Positions 1-10,150 of a stretch of 40,000 bases of DNA are shown one piece after another. The DNA lies in contig CAUYUJ010007486.1 of the NCBI GenBank assembly GCA_963575745.1, forward strand, positions 1 to 40,000, given 5' to 3'. How positions within the stretch are numbered: the first letter of the stretch is position 1; each line of letters starts with the position of its first letter. The notes below the pieces were generated by a model. The model made no database searches, was not told the origin of the DNA, and worked only from the letters and a program-made list of their open reading frames with translations. This DNA comes from Prorocentrum cordatum (Eukaryota; Sar; Dinophyceae; Prorocentrales; Prorocentraceae). Position numbers and translations under genes: made by a program.

Positions 1-200
1 CCTGCGCACGTGACAGCACACATCGGGAACCATTTCGGCCCCCGCCATCTTTGTCGAAAACCAATGCCCATCATTGTGTCTGGTGGGCCTGCGCACAGCA
101 GGCCACGCGCCACCACCCCCGCCGTTCCTGTCAAATACCATTTGACGGTGATCGCGGGATGGCCGCGCATGATGCAGATTTAGCCGCGAGGTGAATGTTG
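1..200. repeat. Dispersed repeat module M1, copy 1
   Basis: The stretch holds words that return at 2323-2535 in the same order: GCACGTGACAGCACACAT, then CGGCCCCC-CCATC, then GTGGGCCTGC with CACAGCA, then TGATCGCGG and GCGCATG. The second half (cassette ACAGCA-GCAATGTGCC, CCTGTCAAA, TGATCGCGGG) recurs several times at 6370-6930. No protein homology is visible. It is a mosaic dispersed repeat that is truncated by the window edge. Confidence 0.75.
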
Positions 201-264
201 TATTGTTGTCATCAGGGATGGTAGCTTTGACCCGGCACCCCTTTGAATAGAGCAGTGTGGTCGC

Positions 265-350
265 CCCGTCCTTCCTCCTTCCTCCTCCCCTCTCCTCCCC
301 TCCTTCTCTCCTGTTTCCTGTGTTCCACTCTCCTCTTCTCTCGTGCAGTC
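265..350 (+). other. Polypyrimidine tract ending in CAG
   Basis: About 80 bases are almost entirely C and T and end in TCGTGCAG immediately before the first unit of the 102-bp array. The shape is that of a 3' splice or trans-splice acceptor, but no exon that could use it is recognisable downstream, so it may only be a simple-sequence tract at the array boundary. Confidence 0.4.
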
Positions 351-1745
351 GGGCTGCGATCTGCGAAACTGTCGGCACTTTCGTGGGCTCCTGGGAGGCT
401 CAGCGGAAGTACGCCATACGCGGACCACCACTATAGCTCGCGGTGCCCTTGGGGGCTGCGATCCGCGAAACTGTCGGCACTTTCGTGGGCTCCTGGGAGG
501 CCCAGCGGAGGTACGTCATACGCGGACCACCACTATAGCTCGCGGTGCCCTGGGGGGCTGCGATCTGCGAAACTGTCGGCACTTTCGTGGGCTCCTGGGA
601 GGCCCAGCGGAGGTACGTCATACGCGGACCACCACTATAGCTCGCGGTGCCCTGGGGGGCTGCGATCTGCGAAATGTCGGCATTTCGTGGGCTCCTGGGA
701 GGCCCAGCGGAGGTACGTCATACGCGGACCACCACTATAGCTCGCGGTGCCCTGGGGGGCTGCGATCTGCGAAACTGTCGGCACTTTCGTGGGCTCCTGG
801 GAGGCCCAGCGGAGGTACGTCATACGCGGACCACCACTATAGCTCGCGGTGCCCTGGGGGGCTGCGATCTGCGAAATTGTTTGCATGTTCGTGGGTTCTT
901 GGGAGGCCCAGCGGCGGTACGTCATACGCGGACCACCACTATAGCTCGCGGTGCCTTGGGGGGCTGCAAACTGCGAAATTGTCTGCACTTTCGTGGGCTC
1001 CTGGGAGGCCCAGCGGAGGTACGTCATACGCGGACCACCACTATAGCTCGCGGTGCCCTGGGGGGCTGTGATCTGCGAAATTGTCGGCACTTTCGTGGGC
1101 TCCTGGGAGGCCCAGCGGCGTTACGTCATACGCGGACCACCACTATAGCTCGCGGTGCCCTGGGGGGGTGCGATCTGCGAAATTGTCGGCGCTTTCGTGG
1201 GCTCCTGGGAGGCCCAGCGGCGGTACGTCATACGCGGACCACTACTATAGCTCGCGGTGCCCTGGGGGGCTACGATCTGCGAAATTGTCAGCATTTTCGT
1301 GGGCTCCTGGGAGGCCCAGCGGAGGTACGTCATACGCGGACCACCACTATAGCTCGCGGTGCCTTGGGGGGCTGCGATCTGCGAAATTGTCTGCTCCTGG
1401 GAGGCCCAGCGGCGGTACGTCATACGCGGACCACTACTATAGCTCGCGGTGCCCTGGGGGGCTACGATCTGCGAAATTGTCAGCATTTTCGTGGGCTCCT
1501 GGGAGGCCCAGCGGAGGTACGTCATACGCGGACCACCACTATAGCTCGCGGTGCCTTGGGGGGCTGCGATCTGCGAAATTGTCTGCACTTTCGTGGGCTC
1601 CTGGGAGGCCCAGCGGCGTTACGTCATACGCGGACCACCACTATAGCTCGCGGTGCCCTGGAGGGGGCTGCGATCTGCGAAACTGTCGGCACTTTCGTGG
1701 GCTCCTGGGAGGCACAGCGGAGGTACGTCATACGCGGACCACCAC
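351..1745. repeat. 102-bp tandem satellite, about 13.5 copies
   Basis: Units start GGGCTGCGATCTGCGAAA and end CTATAGCTCGCGGTGCCCTG. The marker ACTATAGCTCGCGGTGCC occurs 13 times at about 102-bp spacing. Because 102 is a multiple of three, all plus frames stay open and produce repetitive 34-residue protein repeats; these are by-products of the period, not evidence of a gene. Two units are short: one at about 654-755 has lost a base, and one near 1379-1470 lacks about 11 bases of the ACTTTCGTGGG segment. The last unit stops before the CTATAG part at about 1745. Confidence 0.95.
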
Positions 1746-1924
1746 AAACGCCCTTTGTGTGTCCGTTTTGTATTTTCTCCGCTGCTCTTCTTGCTGCGCT
1801 CTTCTGAAGTCACTACTGGGCGCTCTTCTTGCGCACTGCGAGTCCTTCAGAATGCCAGTCAGCATTGAGTGGTCCTGTGTACTCGCCACATGTACAGAAA
1901 GGGTTGGCATGGTTCTTGGTTTGA
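1746..1924. other. Unassigned spacer after 102-bp array
   Basis: Unique-looking T- and C-rich sequence (TTTTGTATTTTCTCCGC and onward) with no gene-like frame and no recognised motif. Confidence 0.5.
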
Positions 1925-2100
1925 CGCCGGCCGGGTGGAGGAGGGGGTGTTTATTAATAAAGAACAATGACCAAGATGCCCTGTCCGCCCGCAAACCGTC
2001 TCCGTTCACTCTCACCCGCCTTTCCAACGCATAAGTAGCACCCGAGCCGCAGCATGGTCAGCGGCCGTCTTTTGAACAGACAGCTATTGAGAACCAGAAC
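1925..2100. repeat. Dispersed repeat module M2, copy 1
   Basis: Contains GCCGGCCGGGTGGAGGAGGGG, a TAAT-AGAACA-TGA word, GCAAACCGT, a CTCACCCGCC word and AAGTAGCACCCG. The same words in the same order lie at 4690-4815, and a partial copy at 6965-7025 (GTCGCCGG, AATCAAGAACAGTGA). It appears as a block beside modules M1 and M3. Confidence 0.75.
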
Positions 2101-2104
2101 AGAC

Positions 2105-2330
2105 CCCGTGTGCGCGACGCTGGGGCGAGATGCGGCACGCGTGCCAGGCGCGCCGCGCGCGCCAGGTGCGCCAGGCACCCTATGAGGCCCACGCGTGCCA
2201 GGCACGCCTGGTTCACCAGATGCGCCACGTGCTCCGCGTGCGCCATGTATGCCGGATACTCCAGCCACGCCAAGTGCTCCACGCGCCACGTTCGAGGCAC
2301 GTGCAAATTGTGCCAGGTGCGCACGCGCAC
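2105..2330. repeat. Degenerate GCGCCAGGTGCGCCA short-unit repeat (module M3)
   Basis: Iterations of a roughly 9-15 base unit of the type GCCAGGCGCGCC / GCCAGGTGCGCC. On the minus strand this reads as Gly-X-Pro-like triplets that mimic collagen, an artefact of the unit. A shorter array of the same unit lies at 4830-4895, again directly after an M2 copy. Confidence 0.8.
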
Positions 2331-2540
2331 GTGACAGCACACATTGGGAAACACGTCGGCCCCCACCATCCTTATCAAAATCCAGTGCGCAATCGCGGAG
2401 AAGTGTCCATCATGGTGTCCGGTGGGCCTGCACACAGCAAGCAATGTGCCAGCACCCATGCCGTCTTCAAAAACACTTGCAAAATGATCGCGGCATGCCA
2501 GCGCATGGTCCATAGTTTGCCGCGAAGTGTATTTCGCATT
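2323..2540. repeat. Dispersed repeat module M1, copy 2
   Basis: Aligns with 1-200 through GCACGTGACAGCACACAT, CGGCCCCCACCATCC, GTGGGCCTGC and TGATCGCGG. The tail (TTTGCCGCGAAGTGTATTTCGCATTGGTT) recurs in variant form at 4605-4660. Confidence 0.75.
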
Positions 2541-2674
2541 GGTTCTGATAGGGATCATTGGCTTGCGTGCAGCAAGCAATATGAGGGCACCCTCGCCGAC
2601 CCTGGCAGACCAAAAACTTGCTTGGAGAAGGACCCAACAACATGCAGTCGTGGGCACCGTCGCTGTATGCACCG

Positions 2675-4120
2675 TGTTCAGTGGAGCTTTCTGTGGGGCC
2701 ACAAAACGTGTGAATAGTGTGCCTACATAGGCGCGGTGGGCGCATGCGAGCGCTGGCATCAGGGCATTCGGTGGAGCTCCCCATGGAGCCACGAAACGTG
2801 TGAGGGGTGTGTCCCAAAACGGGTGCGGTGGGCGCATGCGAGCGCTGGCATCTGGGCATTCGGTGGAGCACCCTATGGGGCCACGAAGCGTGTGAAGACT
2901 GTGCCAAAATGGGCGCGGTGGGCGCATGCGAGCGCTGGCATTCGGGTCTTCGGTTGAGTTCCCCAGGGGCCACGAAACGTGTGAGGGGTATGCCGGCATG
3001 GGTGCGGCTGGCGCATGCGAGCGCTGGCAGTTGGACCTTCGGTGAAGCTCCTTATGGAGCCACGAAACTTTTTAAGGGCTGTACCAAAAATGGGCGCGGT
3101 GGGCGCATGCGAGCGTTGCGTTGGCATGTGGGTTTTCGGTGGAGCCCCTCATGGGGCCACGAAACGTGTAAGGGATGTGACAAGCTGGGTGCGGTGGGCG
3201 TATGCGAGCGCTGGCATGCGGGCCTACGATGGAGCACCCTATGGGACCACGAAACGTGTGAAGGGTGTGCCAAAATGGGTGCGGTTGGCGCAGGCGAGCG
3301 CTGGCATTTGGGCCTTCGGTTGAGTTCCCCTTGGGGCCACGAAACGTGTGAGAGTGTGCCGAAATGGGTGGCCCAGACGCATAAAGCTACCGCCATCGGG
3401 GCCTTCGGTGGAGCTCCCTATGAGGCTACGAAACGTGTGAGGGGTGTGCCGACATGTGTGGCGCAGACGCATGTGGGCACCGCCATTGGGGCTTTCGGTG
3501 GAGCCCTGTTTTATGGGGCCACGAAACGTGTGACGTGTGTGCCAAAAGGGGCGGCGCGGACGCATGTGGGCAGCGCCACTGGGGCTTTCGGTGGCGAAGC
3601 TTGTGAGCAGAATGTGGGCACCGCCGTTTTCGGTGGAGCTCCCCATGGGGCCGCGAAACGTTTGAGGGGTTTGCCGAAATGGGTGGCGAGGACACATGTG
3701 GGCACCGCCATTGGGGCCTTCGGTGGAGCTCCCTATGGGGCCACGAAACGTATGAGGGGTGTGGCGAAATGGGTGTCGCGGACACATGTGGGCACCGCCA
3801 TTGGGGCCTTCGGTGGAGCTTACGATGGGACCATGTAAATTGTGAGGGGTGTGCTGGAATGGGCAGAGCGGACACATGTGGGCACCTCCCCTGAGGCCTT
3901 CGGTGGAGCTCCCCCTGGGGCCACGAAACGTGTGAGGGGTGTGTCGACATGCGTGGCGCGGACGCATGAAGGCACCGCCATTGAAGCCTTCGGTGGAGCT
4001 CTTTATGGAGCCACGAAATGTATGAGGGGTGTGGCCGAAATGGGTGGCGCAGACGCATGTGGGCACCGCCACTGGAGCCTTCGGTGGAGCTCCCCCTGGG
4101 GCCACGAGCTTGAGTGGGGT
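2675..4120. repeat. About 90-bp tandem satellite, ~16 copies, two sub-families
   Basis: Core words are TTCGGTGGAGCTCC, then ATGGGGCCACGAAACGTGTGA, then GTGTGCC-AAA-GGG. About sixteen core copies lie 86-130 bp apart, mostly near 90. Units from about 2735 to 3310 join the core to GGGCGCATGCGAGCGCTGGCAT. Units from about 3365 to 4080 instead use GACGCATGTGGGCACCGCCAT. The family reappears at 39650-40000. Long open frames here follow from the near-90 period and are not taken as genes. Confidence 0.92.
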
Positions 4121-4127
4121 GTCCCCA

Positions 4128-4164
4128 AATGGATGGCGATGATGGTTATGGTGACGGCGATGAT

Positions 4165-4221
<57 letters not shown>

Positions 4222-4230
4222 TACGATGAC

Positions 4231-4261
<31 letters not shown>

Positions 4262-4365
4262 CTGATGATAATGACGATGATGACGATGATGATGATCATC
4301 ATCATCATCATGAGGAGGAGGATGAGGAGGAGGAGCAGGATGGCGGCGATGATGATAGTTATTAG
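4128..4365. repeat. GATGAC/GAT microsatellite block
   Basis: Runs of GATGAC and GAT from about 4130, grading into CATCATCAT and GAGGAGGAG. The block follows the last ~90-bp unit. Confidence 0.92.
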
Positions 4366-4375
4366 GCGGTCGGTG

Positions 4376-4504
<129 letters not shown>

Positions 4505-4559
4505 AGGAGGGAAAAGGTAGATGAGGAAGGAATGAATGCGGGGCGCTGTCTCTTCAAAA

Positions 4560-4900
4560 CGAGGACCCCACACTACAGGATGATTGGGAATAAAATGCTC
4601 GCCGGCCCTCCGAACATGATCCACATTTCGCCATAAAGTGCATTTGACATTGGTTTTGACAGGGAGGGTGCGGGGGGGAATGGCGATGGGTTGGCTGCCG
4701 GTCGCCTGGGGGAGAGGGGTTCTGCTAATAGAGAACAGTGATCAAGCCACCCAAGCCGCAAACCGTGTCGCTCACTCCCACCCGCCCTCCCACTACACAA
4801 GCAGCACCCGGATCTCAGCACAGCCAGGGGCGCGATGCCTGCGAGGTGCGCCGCTCGTGCCAGGTGCGCCACGCGCACCAGGTGCGCCACACGTGGCGAT
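4560..4900. repeat. Second M1-M2-M3 composite
   Basis: 4605-4665 repeats the tail of M1 (GAACATGATCCACATTTCGCC, GCATTTGACATTGGTTTTGACAGGGA). 4690-4815 is M2 and 4830-4895 is the M3 short-unit array. The order M1 tail, M2, M3 overlaps the block order at 1925-2540, so this is a composite that has been copied rather than three independent repeats. Confidence 0.7.
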
Positions 4901-4904
4901 ATTT

Positions 4905-5100
4905 CGACCGCCCCACAATCCAGGGCCAGTTCCGACCCGATCCGATCCGATTTCGATGCGCCCTTGCCGATTCCGGTTCCCGTCCGATTCTTCTGCCCTT
5001 TTCCGGTTTTGATTCTGATCCAGCGCGCGGATGCCGATTTGGAGTTCCATCCGGCGTTCCCGACTATTCGTCGATTCTGGTTTTGATTCCGCAGGGGTTG
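4905..5100. repeat. Degenerate CCGATTCCGGTT-type low-complexity DNA
   Basis: Imperfect iterations of GATCCGATTT, CCGATTCCGG and TTCCGGTTTTGATTC. A related tract (TCGATTCCGATTTTG, CCGGTTCGG, GATTCCGGTTC) is found at 6075-6360, so the pair flanks the triplet and foldback region. No gene is visible. Confidence 0.6.
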
Positions 5101-5176
5101 GGAGGAAGAGGAGGAGGAGGAAAAGGAGGAGGAGGAGGTGGACGACGAGGACGAGGAGAAGGATGAGGAGGAGAAG

Positions 5177-5227
<51 letters not shown>

Positions 5228-5232
5228 GTCCG
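5100..5232. repeat. GGA and GAC triplet runs
   Basis: Blocks of GGAGGAGGA merge into a GAC run at about 5175-5226. Open frames here encode only Asp, Glu, Arg or Thr runs. Confidence 0.9.
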
Positions 5233-5357
5233 AGGGGGGGGGTCCGAGCGGCCTTCCCTGCCCCTGCTCGCTCTCCCTCCCTCCCCCCGCCCCTCCCTCC
5301 CTTCGCCCCCCCTTCCTCCCCCCCCCCTCCCCTCCCGCCCTCATTGCCCCCCTGCAG

Positions 5358-5580
5358 GCTGGTGTTCGGCGGCGAGCGAGGGGGGGAAGTGAGACGGAGA
5401 AGGCCTTCTCAGAAGGCGGCGGGACTTCTCGGAAGTCCTCGCGCCTTCTGAGAAGCTGTCTGCGCCTTCGGGGAAGGCCTCGAGGACCTCTCGGAAGGCC
5501 GGGGGGGACTTCCGAGCCTTCTGAGAAGGCCTCCTCCTTCTCGCTTCCCCCCCCTCGCTCGCCGCCGGAGTGTAGGTTCA
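5358..5580. repeat. Foldback element: ~60-base inverted repeats around a GC core
   Basis: The left arm (about 5358-5421: TGTTCGGCGGCGAGCGAG, a G run, AGTGAGA, GAAGGCCTTCTCAGAAGGC) is matched by the reverse complement of the right arm (about 5515-5578: GCCTTCTGAGAAGGC, CTCCTTCTCGCTT, a C run, CTCGCTCGCCGCCGGAGTGTA). The ~95-base centre itself carries further CTTCTC/GAGAAG palindromes. In single-stranded form it could make a long branched hairpin. It contains no ORF of interest. It may be a foldback transposon, a MITE-like element or a palindromic satellite. Confidence 0.75.
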
Positions 5581-5583
5581 CAC

Positions 5584-5662
5584 AAGGGAGGAGGAGGAGG
5601 AGGAGGAGGAGGAGGAGGAGGAGGAGGAGGAGGAGGAGGAGGAGGAGGAGGAGGAGGAGGAG
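5584..5662. repeat. (GGA)n microsatellite
   Basis: About 26 uninterrupted GGA/GAG triplets immediately after the right arm of the foldback element. Confidence 0.95.
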
Positions 5663-6060
5663 AGAGGAGACGGGGCACCCAGAGAGTCGACCATCTGCCC
5701 CGGGGGGGGCCCGGCCCCACGAACCTCGGCCCCGAGGAGGCCCCGAGGCCGCCAAACACGGACCGAGGGCCCCGAGGGGCCGCGAGGCGCCGCGGCTCTC
5801 CGACGGGGGCCCGGCCCTCCGACGACCCCTCGACCCCGGAGGGGCCCAGAGGGCGGCCCCGACCTTCCGATCCTCGGCCCCGAGGGGGCCCCGACCCCTC
5901 GACCCCTGGGGCCTGGGGCCGAGGAGGGGAAGGGAGGCGGAGGAGGTGGAGGAGGAGGAGGAGGAGGAGGAGGAGGAGGAGGTGGAGGAGGAGGAGGAGG
6001 AGGAAGAGGCCGCTTTCGACCCTCAGCGCCGTTCTCGAGCACCCGCCCCCCCCCCCCGGA
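5663..6060. repeat. GC-rich CCCCGAGG low-complexity tract with second (GGA)n run
   Basis: Iterated CCCCGAGG, CCCCGACC and GGGGCCC words to about 5930, then a GGA/GGT run at 5938-6010, then a C10-type run at about 6048. No gene-like frame can be told apart from composition. Confidence 0.8.
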
Positions 6061-6074
6061 GGTCAGAGAAGAGC

Positions 6075-6365
6075 GGGGGGTCGATTCCGATTTTGCTTTC
6101 GAGTCCTGTTCGGCCGGTTCGGTTCGAGGACCGGTTCTCGGTCCTCGGTCCGGTTCGCGGCCATCATAGTTTCGTGGACATTCGCCGCCGTCGTGTGAGA
6201 ATTCGACTCCCACTCGGCAGAATCGATTCCGGTTCTGGTCCGAAGGGCTGCTAGGTTTCCGATTCCGGTCCGATTTGGTGGGCAGTTTCCCGGTGGTTCC
6301 TGATCCGGCATGTCGCCGATCCGATTTCGCGTTTCCGATCCGGTGGAGGGTCGGCCTGCAGTCCA
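6075..6365. repeat. CCGGTTCGG/CCGATTCCGG degenerate tract, second copy
   Basis: Same word family as 4905-5100 (GATTCCGATTTT, TTCCGGTTC, CCGATCCG). It ends where the M1 cassettes begin. Confidence 0.55.
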
Positions 6366-6369
6366 TTGC

Positions 6370-7025
6370 AAAATGACGACGGGTTTGCGAGCATTGCGTA
6401 CTGTGTGTAGGCGTGTTCCCCCAATGAGTTCGTAGTTGGTTTTGACAGGGATGGTATACCTGCACACAGCAACCAGTTTATCGCCCCACCCACCCACCCT
6501 TGCAAACTGAACTTTGCATTTTTTGTTGGAAATGGTGGTGGGCCTGCACAACAAGCCATATGCTGGCCTCCCCCGCGGTCCCTGTCAAAAGCCAAAACAA
6601 AGTGATCGCGGGGCGCCCGCGCAAGATCGAAATGCTGGTGCAAAGTGCAGATTGCATTGTTGCTGTCCAAGGGATGGTTGGAGTGTGTTGGCATTGCAGA
6701 CAGCAGGCAATATGCCGTCATCCCCGCCGTCCCTGCGCAGGACCAATTTCAAAGCGATCGGGAGGCGTCCCAGTTTGTACTGCCTGTTGCAAGGAATGGT
6801 GGGGCGTTGGCACTGCAAACAGCAGGCAATGTGCCAGCACACCCGCCGCCCCTGTCAAAACAAGTGCAAGGTGTTCACGGGGCGTCCGCGCATGATCACG
6901 GATTTGGGTGCAGAGTGCGGCGTGAATTTGTTGCAAGGGATGGTGGGGGGGTGTTGGCGTGGTCCCGGGGTTGTCGCCGGTCAGGTGGGAGAGGGGCTGC
7001 ACACTAATCAAGAACAGTGACAAAC
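6370..7025. repeat. Tandem M1 cassettes plus partial M2
   Basis: At least four imperfect units of 85-110 bases carry CAGCA-GCAATGTGCC-GCA, CACCCGCC-CCCTGTCAAAA, CAAG and TGATCGCGGGGCGCCCGCGCA. Examples start near 6455, 6545, 6690 and 6820. The block ends with a partial M2 (GTCGCCGGTCAGGTGGGAGAGG, AATCAAGAACAGTGACAAA). ORFs across it are short and change frame between units. Confidence 0.7.
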
Positions 7026-7125
7026 CCTTCCCCGAAGGGGAAATAATGGAAGATGGAAGAAAAAAACTTGTTTAAGCCACCTTTGCCCAGAGGGCTGGCG
7101 GGATTGGAGCAAAATGACAACAAAA
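7026..7125. repeat. Dispersed module M5, copy 1
   Basis: CCCTTCCCCGAAGGGGAA, then GGAAGATGGAAGA, then GCCCAGAGGGCTGG-GGGATTGG. The same words in the same order occur at 39545-39632. The beginning can form a small hairpin (TTCCCC-GAA-GGGGAA). Confidence 0.8.
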
Positions 7126-7129
7126 AAAA

Positions 7130-7655
7130 GAATGCAAGGGGGAGATGAAGAGGCACACAGAGGAATCTTCTTCGCGCCTGCTCCAGCGGGTCGCTCCGCG
7201 GGAAGCGTCGGCGGAAGGTCCGCGGATGCAGCCGTTCACGCGATGTCGTCCGATCCTTGTTCTGTTTGGTAATCGGCTTATGGTTCTGGCAGTCGGGAAT
7301 CAACAAAATTGACATATAAGTTCAGCGGGGTGTTTGCGCATAAGAACACCTGGAAACGCAGCGTTGCAACCTGCAGCTGGTATTATTGGATGTATTGAAT
7401 AGTTGGTTCACGCTGACCCTCGTACTCGGCACGCACTACTGGATGTGCTTCGCATGCAGCAGGGCAGCCAGGTTGTGCACGTGCGCATAAATGACACGTA
7501 CATCTTCTTAGTCGCATTAAGATCCCCCCATCATGCATCCTAAGACGAGAGTATTGTTTTAGCTTATGCGGACGGCGTGAGGGAGATATTGGACGTGTGT
7601 GTGTGTGCGTGAGGGTGGTGGACGGAGGTGAAAACAGGCGTGCGAAACGAGGAAG
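7130..7655. other. No gene or repeat recognised
   Basis: About 520 bases of mixed composition without a coding-like frame. A short A-rich part (7040-7130) and a GTGTGTGTGTGCGTG word near 7595 are the only notable features. Confidence 0.5.
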
Positions 7656-7659
7656 GAAG

Positions 7660-8010
7660 GACATGGAAGATGATTGAGAGGGGGAGGGCGAGCGGAGGTA
7701 GAGGCGGTGGGACGAGGCGATGGAAGGTGGAAAGTGATGGAAGGACGAGAGGGAGAGGATGGAGGGAGGGAGCGGAAAATGATGGGGAGGGGAAGGGGTA
7801 GAGAAGATGGAGGCGGTGGAAGGAGACGATGGGAGGAGGAAGGTGGTGGTGGGGGGGGAAACGGTGACGATGGTGGTAGGACGCAAAAGGAGGGGGAAGG
7901 TGATGGAACGGGGAGGGAGAGTGGAGGTGGAGGTGGTGGAAGGAGGCGATGGGAGTAGGAAGGAGAGGGGGAGCGGGAAGAGGAAGGAGGAGAGAAGGAG
8001 GGAGGGGGGC
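7660..8010. repeat. Purine-rich minisatellite (GGTGGAAGGAGGCGATGGGAG type)
   Basis: The plus strand is almost entirely G and A, with repeats such as GGTGGAAGG-GACGATGGGAG and GGAAAATGATGG. The minus-strand open frames are Ser/Pro-rich by composition only. Confidence 0.8.
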
Positions 8011-8263
8011 GGGCGAGTGGAGGCAACGGGTTGTCACAGTGGGTCCGCGGCCCCTCGACGGGATCCTTGGCCACAGCGACGGGAGAGCCCCGGGAAGGTG
8101 CGGAACCGTTGTCTCAACCGACCCTCCGCCTTCCACGGACGGTGGAAATAAGAAGCAACGTGAGCGGTTCGTTAATTTTGACACCGTTGACAGGGTCATC
8201 ATTGCCGCTTCTGTGGCGTTTCTACTGCCTTTTTATCCGTGCATGCCGTTTCCGCAACAATGC

Positions 8264-8590
8264 CAAATGTGTGCGTGTGTGTTGTGTGGTGTGTGGTGTG
8301 GTGTGTGGTGTCTATGCTGTGTTGTGTGTTGAGTGTTGTGTGTGTGAGAGTTGAATGTGTTGTTTTGTGTGTTGCGTGGTGGTTGCTGGTTGTGTGTGCT
8401 GTGTGTGTTGTGAGTGTTGTGTGTTGTATGTTGTGTGTTGTGCGTGTTGTGTCTAAGGTTGTGCGTTGTCTCTGGTGTGTGTGTTTGTGCGTGTTTATGC
8501 GCGTATGTGTATGCGCGTATGTGTATATGTTCGTGTAAATGTGTATGTGTGTATGCGTGTGTGTGTGTGTGTGTGTGTGTGTTTGAGCGC
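8264..8590. repeat. GTGTGT/GTTGTGTG minisatellite
   Basis: GT-based variants (GTGTTGTGTGGTGTGTGG, TGCGCGTATGTGTATG) finish in a pure (GT)n run at about 8556-8582. Such tracts can adopt Z-DNA and slip; no gene is inferred. Confidence 0.92.
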
Positions 8591-8833
8591 GACGGCACTC
8601 TACGTCCACCTCTGGAAATGCGAATGCGACACGGACATGGTGGAGATCCACACGAATTTCCCCGAATTGCGAAAGTTCGATTCTTTCCGTAATTTCACGG
8701 AAACAACCAATACCAACTCAAACATCAGCCACTGGAGTACCACAGTGCGACATATTGGCTAAGCGAGACACACCCATGGTTCAATTACATACAATCAATC
8801 ACGCCGCTGTGGCCGCCCCGCGACCCAACGGTA
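8591..8833. other. Unassigned sequence before helicase-like ORF
   Basis: Complexity is normal here, unlike the flanks. Short open frames exist in different phases but none matches a family I recognise. It could be further decayed sequence of the 8834-9779 fragment or an intron. Confidence 0.35.
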
Positions 8834-9779
8834 GCGAGGAACTTTCCGAGAGGCGCACGCGTTTTTCATTGGGCACGTGATAGGGGACAAGCTTTTCTGG
8901 GTTGGGGAGGGCGATAGGATTCGGAAACGCATCCGCTTGGACAGGGCAGCGGACAATCAACAGCTTAGAAAATTGTTACGGGGCATCGGTGGCACCTTTT
9001 ACTACCGCAAGCCTGCAGTGCCGCGCCTGGGACAGATTCTCCACATGATACCCATAATGTTGCGTCCGGGTTTCCCCTTAGACGCACGTTGCCTCGTGAA
9101 CCGAACAGAATATCACGTGGAATGTGCTAGAACGCTTCGGCGGGCAGCTTCCAAGACCTTGAGGGCGAGGTTTCCCTATTCCGGCGGCTCCCCCCACGGG
9201 GCCCAGCCGACCCCGCTCGGACAAGACACGGAGGGGCAGCAGCATTCGGCTGAGGACCTATGCAATCACATTGGTACTTGTGCTACACCAACCGATGAAT
9301 TCCTTCAGAACATTATGACCGCGCACGGGGCCAACGCAGGTCAATTCGAAGCAGCGACGAGGGTCAGCGCCAACACTATGACGACTGTTGAAGGACCACC
9401 ATGTACGGGGAAGATGCTATTGAATCGTTTCGTTCATTCCGCCGGCCCGTATTGTGCCATCGCGGGCGTTTGCTTGCGCGGTCGCGAGCCAGGCGGCGCT
9501 GGTGGGCCGTGGTCGTTTCCCAGAGGCGTTGCGGCAGAACGCATGGGGATGGAGCAGTTTGTTTGGAGCTTGTTGTGGGGGCTTCGGCCTCTACTGTCTT
9601 ACGAGGTGGCTATCGAAGACGCCTACGGCGAATCACCGCCGCCCCCTGCCTTTTTGGAAGCGCCTATGTGGCCGAACGTTGAGGCCAGACCTGCCAAGCT
9701 ATCGGACCATGTGTTCCCCGAATCGGTTTGGAAAGCCTTCGGGGAACACGTGGGCATCTCCGTCTGGAGGCCACTTTGA
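8834..9779 (+). pseudogene. Possible degenerate SF1 (UPF1-like) helicase fragment
   Basis: The frame is open from just after a TAG near 8831 to the TGA at 9777-9779. It has no convincing start: the first near-start at 8877 is GTG. Around 9340-9420 it encodes GQFEAATRV, a gap, then TTVEGPPCTGKMLL. This resembles the Q-motif plus Walker A of UPF1/DNA2-type superfamily 1 helicases, normally Q-x2-A followed by GPPGTGKT. The third Gly of the P-loop is Cys and the usual Thr after Lys is Met, so ATPase activity is unlikely. Motifs Ia to VI are not visible downstream in this frame; a weak continuation (ACAVASQAALV) may sit in the +1-shifted frame near 9470. The piece stops at the CTTGG array. It could be a lone exon, a retroposed fragment or chance similarity. 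Confidence 0.35.
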
Positions 9780-9785
9780 TCCTTT

Positions 9786-10150
9786 CAAGCCTTCTTGGAG
9801 GACGTCTTGGAGGGCTCTTGGGCCGTCTTGGAGGCCTTTTGCCGGCCTTTTGGGCCGTCTGAGACCATCTTGAGGCCATCTTGGACCGTCTTGGGTGCAT
9901 CTTGGAGCCATCTTACCCGTCTTGGAGGCCATCTTGGCCGTCTTGGAGGCATCTTGGAGGCCATCTTGGGCCATCTTGGCCGTCTTGGAGGCCATCTTGG
10001 GCGTCTTGGAGGCCTCTTGGGCCGTCTTGAGGCCCTCTTGGGGCCTTCTTGGGGGCCTCTTGGGCCGTCATGGGGCCATCTTGGAGGCCTCTTGGGTGCT
10101 GTTGGGGCGATGTTGGGGACCTCTTGGGCCGTCTTGGGCCGTCGGAGAGC
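9786..10150. repeat. CTTGG-phased short-unit array, block 1
   Basis: Units of 9-12 bases all begin CTTGG (CTTGGAGGCCAT, CTTGGCCGT, CTTGGGCCAT, CTTGGAGGCAT). The minus strand reads as Pro/Arg/Trp/Lys repeats, again an effect of the unit. 9790-10005 is directly repeated at 10215-10437. Confidence 0.92.

Noticed and set aside
265-350. True splice acceptor before the 102-bp array
   Set aside because: No downstream exon is recognisable; kept only as a sequence observation.
351-1745. CRISPR array
   Set aside because: Units are contiguous satellite copies without unique spacers, and the genome is eukaryotic.
243-1807. Long plus-strand ORFs with 34-residue repeats
   Set aside because: The 102-bp satellite period keeps all frames open; the unit differences do not favour any frame.
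1954-2340. Collagen-like Gly-X-Pro ORF on the minus strand
   Set aside because: Produced by the GCGCCAGGTGC short unit; no start, signal or flanking coding sequence.
7383-8202. Ser/Pro-rich and poly-basic ORFs in the purine-rich tract
   Set aside because: Composition-driven frames; no domain or start context.
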